A stretch of DNA of 7,527 bases, from positions 1-7,527 of the forward strand of contig URVX01000051.1 of assembly GCA_900551395.1 (NCBI GenBank), written 5' to 3'. Below are positions 4,966-7,527 of this stretch, in pieces (the first letter of the stretch is position 1; the number at the start of each line of letters is the position of its first letter). The DNA comes from an uncultured Subdoligranulum sp. (lineage in GTDB: Bacteria; Bacillota; Clostridia; Christensenellales; CAG-314). The position numbers and the translations under genes were made by a program. The notes beneath the pieces are model-generated. The model made no database searches. It was not told where the DNA came from and worked only from the letters and a program-made list of their open reading frames with translations.

Positions 4966-7527
4966 TTATTCCGTGCGCAGGGCGACTACGGGGTCTTTTT
5001 TCGCCGCAGCCTGCGAGGGGAACAAGCCCGACAGCAGCGTAAGAACGACGCTTACGCATACCATAATCAGCGCTTCGTACCAAGGGAACACAGCGATAGC
5101 CGCTATCACGCTGACAGAGCTTACTATCAGGTTGATTATCAGGCACAAGATATATGTTATGCCGATGCCGATAAGCCCGGAGGCAAGTCCTATGATGAAT
5201 GTTTCCGCATTGAACAGATAAGAAACATCGCGTTTTCTGCCGCCCAGCGACCTGATAACGCCTATTTCCTTTGTGCGCTCCACGACGGAAACGTAGGTGA
5301 TTATGCCAATCATGACGCAGGAAACTACAAGGGACAGCGCGGTGAAGCCTATGAGTGCATAGGTGACTACGTCAATAAAATCGTTTATCATGGAGATGAC
5401 CAGCGAAAGATTGTCGGCGTATGTGATGTCGTCGCGTTCCGCTGCGGGGATTGTCTTTCCGTTGACGACGATATCCTCGTCGGAGTTCCAGATGTCGAGA
5501 TAAGCAAGCACGGCGTCCTTGTGCTCGAAATTGACGGGATAAATGGCAAGCGAGCTTGGCAGATTTATGCCGCCCAGCTGCTGGAGCGTCAGCGTATAAT
5601 ATTCGTCCGGCGCGTCGCCGCTCACGCCTCCGCCCATGCTTCCCATGAGAGCGGACATCGCGTTGGGAGTGCCTACAAGCCCCGTCTGGTTTTCGTGGGT
5701 TTCGCCGAGATATGTGTATGAATAATCGAATGTTATTCCCGTAGGTATGCCGTTGTAAATGAGGCTGGTGAAGTTCTTTTCACCCAGCTCGTTGAGATAC
5801 GAGGCTATTTCCGAGTCGATATTTTGTTCTATCGCGTACTGAGCGAAGGCTTCGGTGTAGTAAAAGCCTGCGGACATGCAGCCGTATGAAATATCGTCTT
5901 TGGCACGAAGTATGCCCGTAACCTTGAGCTCTACGCCGTTTTCAAGCCCGTCTCCGTAAGCCCGATAGGTGAAAGGGGAAAACGGATTGGGGGATTTAGA
6001 AAAAATTTCGTCGTTAGGATACCAGACGAAAGCGCGTCCGATCAGTTCGGAATAAGAAAAGCTTTCCTTGTCGAGCGAAGCGTCGTACAGGGGGTCGTCC
6101 GAAGCCTTGTAAACAAGGTTCATGAACTGGTCCTGGGAATAGTATCCGAGTTGAGCGAGCAGCAAGTCGGTTAGCTCGGTGCTCTTGTTCACGACAATCA
6201 TGACCTCGTCGGAGGCGTGGGCGATTTTTCCCTCGAGCAGGTCGTATTGCTCGAGCACATAAGCGTCGTCCGACGGCGCCTGTCTGAAGTTTTGGGTCAG
6301 AGTTGTCACGTAAGTGGCGTACTGCGCGAATTTTGTCTCCTTCAGCACGGAGGTGTAAATTGTTCTTATCGCGGTGAGCGACATGTTTTGAGCTTGACCG
6401 TCAAGCTCCGTTTTGAAGTCGGTGTAAATGTTGTTGCCTGCGTCCAGTCCGTAATCAAGGTGAACCGCAGCCGTGTCCTCGCCGGGCAATCCCTTGACGA
6501 AATCCACGTAGTCCTGAGTTATGTTGTTGGTTATGACGAGATTGTCAGCCGTGCCTGAACGCTGCACGAGCGTGTCGATTAAGGAATTGACGTTGACAAA
6601 GCCGTTTTCGACAATCAGCTCTTTTTTCTCCGACGGCGTCATGGTGGTCATGAGCGCGCTCATGTCGAAGGTCGTCTCCTCGATTGTAATCGGGTTGCCG
6701 GACAGCATGTCGTTCTGCATAGTGCGGATGTACGACTGCACGCCGTAAGAAATTGCCAAAACCAGCGAAACGCCTATTATGCCTATCGCGCCGGCAACGC
6801 TTGTCATGATTGTGCGGCCTTTTTTCGTAAACAGGTTTTGCGCGGACAGCCTGAAAGCAGTCCGGAAGGACATTTTGGCTTTTTCTTTGTTCGACTTGTT
6901 TTTTTGTTTTCTTTTTTGCGGCTTTGCGGAGGGCGCGTTCTGTTTCGGCGGCGCCGACTCGGCGGGCGGAGCCGATTCCGCTTTGCTGTTGTGTTCTGTC
7001 ATTTCCTCCTTAAGGGAATAGGGGGTGCTGTCGTCTATCGTCCGCCCGTCGAGAAGCCTGATTATCCTCGTAGAATATTTTTCCGCAAGCTCGGGGTTGT
7101 GCGTCACCATTATTACCAGCTTTTCGCTCGCAATTTCTTTTATCAGCTCCATAATCTGAATCGAAGTCGCGGTGTCCAGCGCGCCGGTAGGTTCGTCGGC
7201 AAGCAGAATGTCCGGCTCGTTTACAAGCGCGCGCGCTATGGCTACGCGCTGGCATTGTCCGCCCGACAGCTGATTCGGTTTTTTGTAGTATTGCCCCTCG
7301 AGTCCTACGCGGTCGAGAGCGCGCTTTGCGCGTTTGGTGCGCTCAGCTTTGCTTACGCCCGCAATGGTAAGCGCCAGCTCGACGTTGCCCAGCACGGTCT
7401 GATGGGGTATGAGATTGTAGCTTTGAAACACAAAGCCTATCCTGTGGTTGCGGTAAACGTCCCAATCGGCATCGCGGAAATGCCGCGTGCTTACTCCGTT
7501 TATGAACATTTCGCCCGACGTGTATTT
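4966..7527 (-). CDS. MacB-like ABC exporter: ATPase fused to FtsX-type permease, 5' end missing
   Basis: 853 residues of a fused ABC protein are present; the gene runs off the right edge, so its first 50-60 codons with the Walker A loop are outside. Numbering from the Met at 7509, the ATPase shows the Q-loop VFQSYN (27-32), signature LSGGQ (81-85), Walker B ILLADEPTGALD (101-112) and the switch His in VTHN (137). A linker (about 172-212) is rich in Ala/Pro then Lys. The permease half has one membrane segment at about 234-256, a large external domain (about 262-714), then three membrane segments (about 715-740, 771-795, 809-831). ERTKEIGVIRSLGGRKRDV between segments 2 and 3 is the FtsX/MacB coupling motif. 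This four-helix layout marks a mechanotransmission-type exporter of peptides, antibiotics or lipoproteins; the substrate is unknown. The Met at 7509 is internal (KYTSGEMFING continues upstream). tcdA follows 12 bases after the stop. Confidence 0.92.
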   Translation of the reverse strand, partial: KYTSGEMFINGVSTRHFRDADWDVYRNHRIGFVFQSYNLIPHQTVLGNVELALTIAGVSKAERTKRAKRALDRVGLEGQYYKKPNQLSGGQCQRVAIARALVNEPDILLADEPTGALDTATSIQIMELIKEIASEKLVIMVTHNPELAEKYSTRIIRLLDGRTIDDSTPYSLKEEMTEHNSKAESAPPAESAPPKQNAPSAKPQKRKQKNKSNKEKAKMSFRTAFRLSAQNLFTKKGRTIMTSVAGAIGIIGVSLVLAISYGVQSYIRTMQNDMLSGNPITIEETTFDMSALMTTMTPSEKKELIVENGFVNVNSLIDTLVQRSGTADNLVITNNITQDYVDFVKGLPGEDTAAVHLDYGLDAGNNIYTDFKTELDGQAQNMSLTAIRTIYTSVLKETKFAQYATYVTTLTQNFRQAPSDDAYVLEQYDLLEGKIAHASDEVMIVVNKSTELTDLLLAQLGYYSQDQFMNLVYKASDDPLYDASLDKESFSYSELIGRAFVWYPNDEIFSKSPNPFSPFTYRAYGDGLENGVELKVTGILRAKDDISYGCMSAGFYYTEAFAQYAIEQNIDSEIASYLNELGEKNFTSLIYNGIPTGITFDYSYTYLGETHENQTGLVGTPNAMSALMGSMGGGVSGDAPDEYYTLTLQQLGGINLPSSLAIYPVNFEHKDAVLAYLDIWNSDEDIVVNGKTIPAAERDDITYADNLSLVISMINDFIDVVTYALIGFTALSLVVSCVMIGIITYVSVVERTKEIGVIRSLGGRKRDVSYLFNAETFIIGLASGLIGIGITYILCLIINLIVSSVSVIAAIAVFPWYEALIMVCVSVVLTLLSGLFPSQAAAKKDPVVALRTE

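Noticed and set aside
4891..5721. Plus-strand open frame of 276 codons opposite the ABC gene
   Set aside because: It is antisense to the conserved permease membrane segments and has no recognisable domain; a shadow frame.

Overview
The window suggests a low-to-moderate GC Gram-positive bacterium, most likely a gut-type member of Bacillota class Clostridia. The evidence is the style of the proteins: a clostridial-type GlmS with ELKHGTISLV, a compact bacterial Ku, a fused MacB-like ABC protein with the signature LSGGQCQRVAIARAL, and Shine-Dalgarno (SD) sites of the AGGAGG type. This is inference from protein character; no rRNA or other phylogenetic marker is present.

Left part, plus strand: the 3' part of a D-2-hydroxyacid dehydrogenase gene runs off the left edge. 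It overlaps by one base (TGATG) an MmcQ/YjbR-family gene, and a clear intrinsic terminator closes this two-gene unit (927-956). About 500 bases without a convincing gene follow. They hold several hairpins, an AT-rich tract and an operator-like inverted repeat (1309-1337). Then comes a gene for the non-homologous end-joining protein Ku (1451-2272).

Right part, minus strand: glmS (glucosamine-6-phosphate synthase) converges on ku, and the two share a 13-bp hairpin terminator. Farther right is a two-gene unit transcribed leftward: a fused ATPase-permease ABC protein (5' end outside the window), then tcdA (tRNA t6A dehydratase) 12 bases downstream, closed by a strong terminator (4209-4235) in front of glmS.

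The most notable feature is that glmS, otherwise intact over 606 codons with all recognisable catalytic motifs, is interrupted by one in-frame TAG at 3032-3034. The reading frame continues across it with no length change. This could be a recent nonsense mutation, a sequencing or assembly error, or a translated amber codon. None of the six natural gene ends in the window uses TAG. The genes otherwise cover unrelated housekeeping functions: a 2-hydroxyacid redox step, DNA repair, amino-sugar synthesis, tRNA modification and export. I see no mobile element, CRISPR array, tRNA or rRNA.
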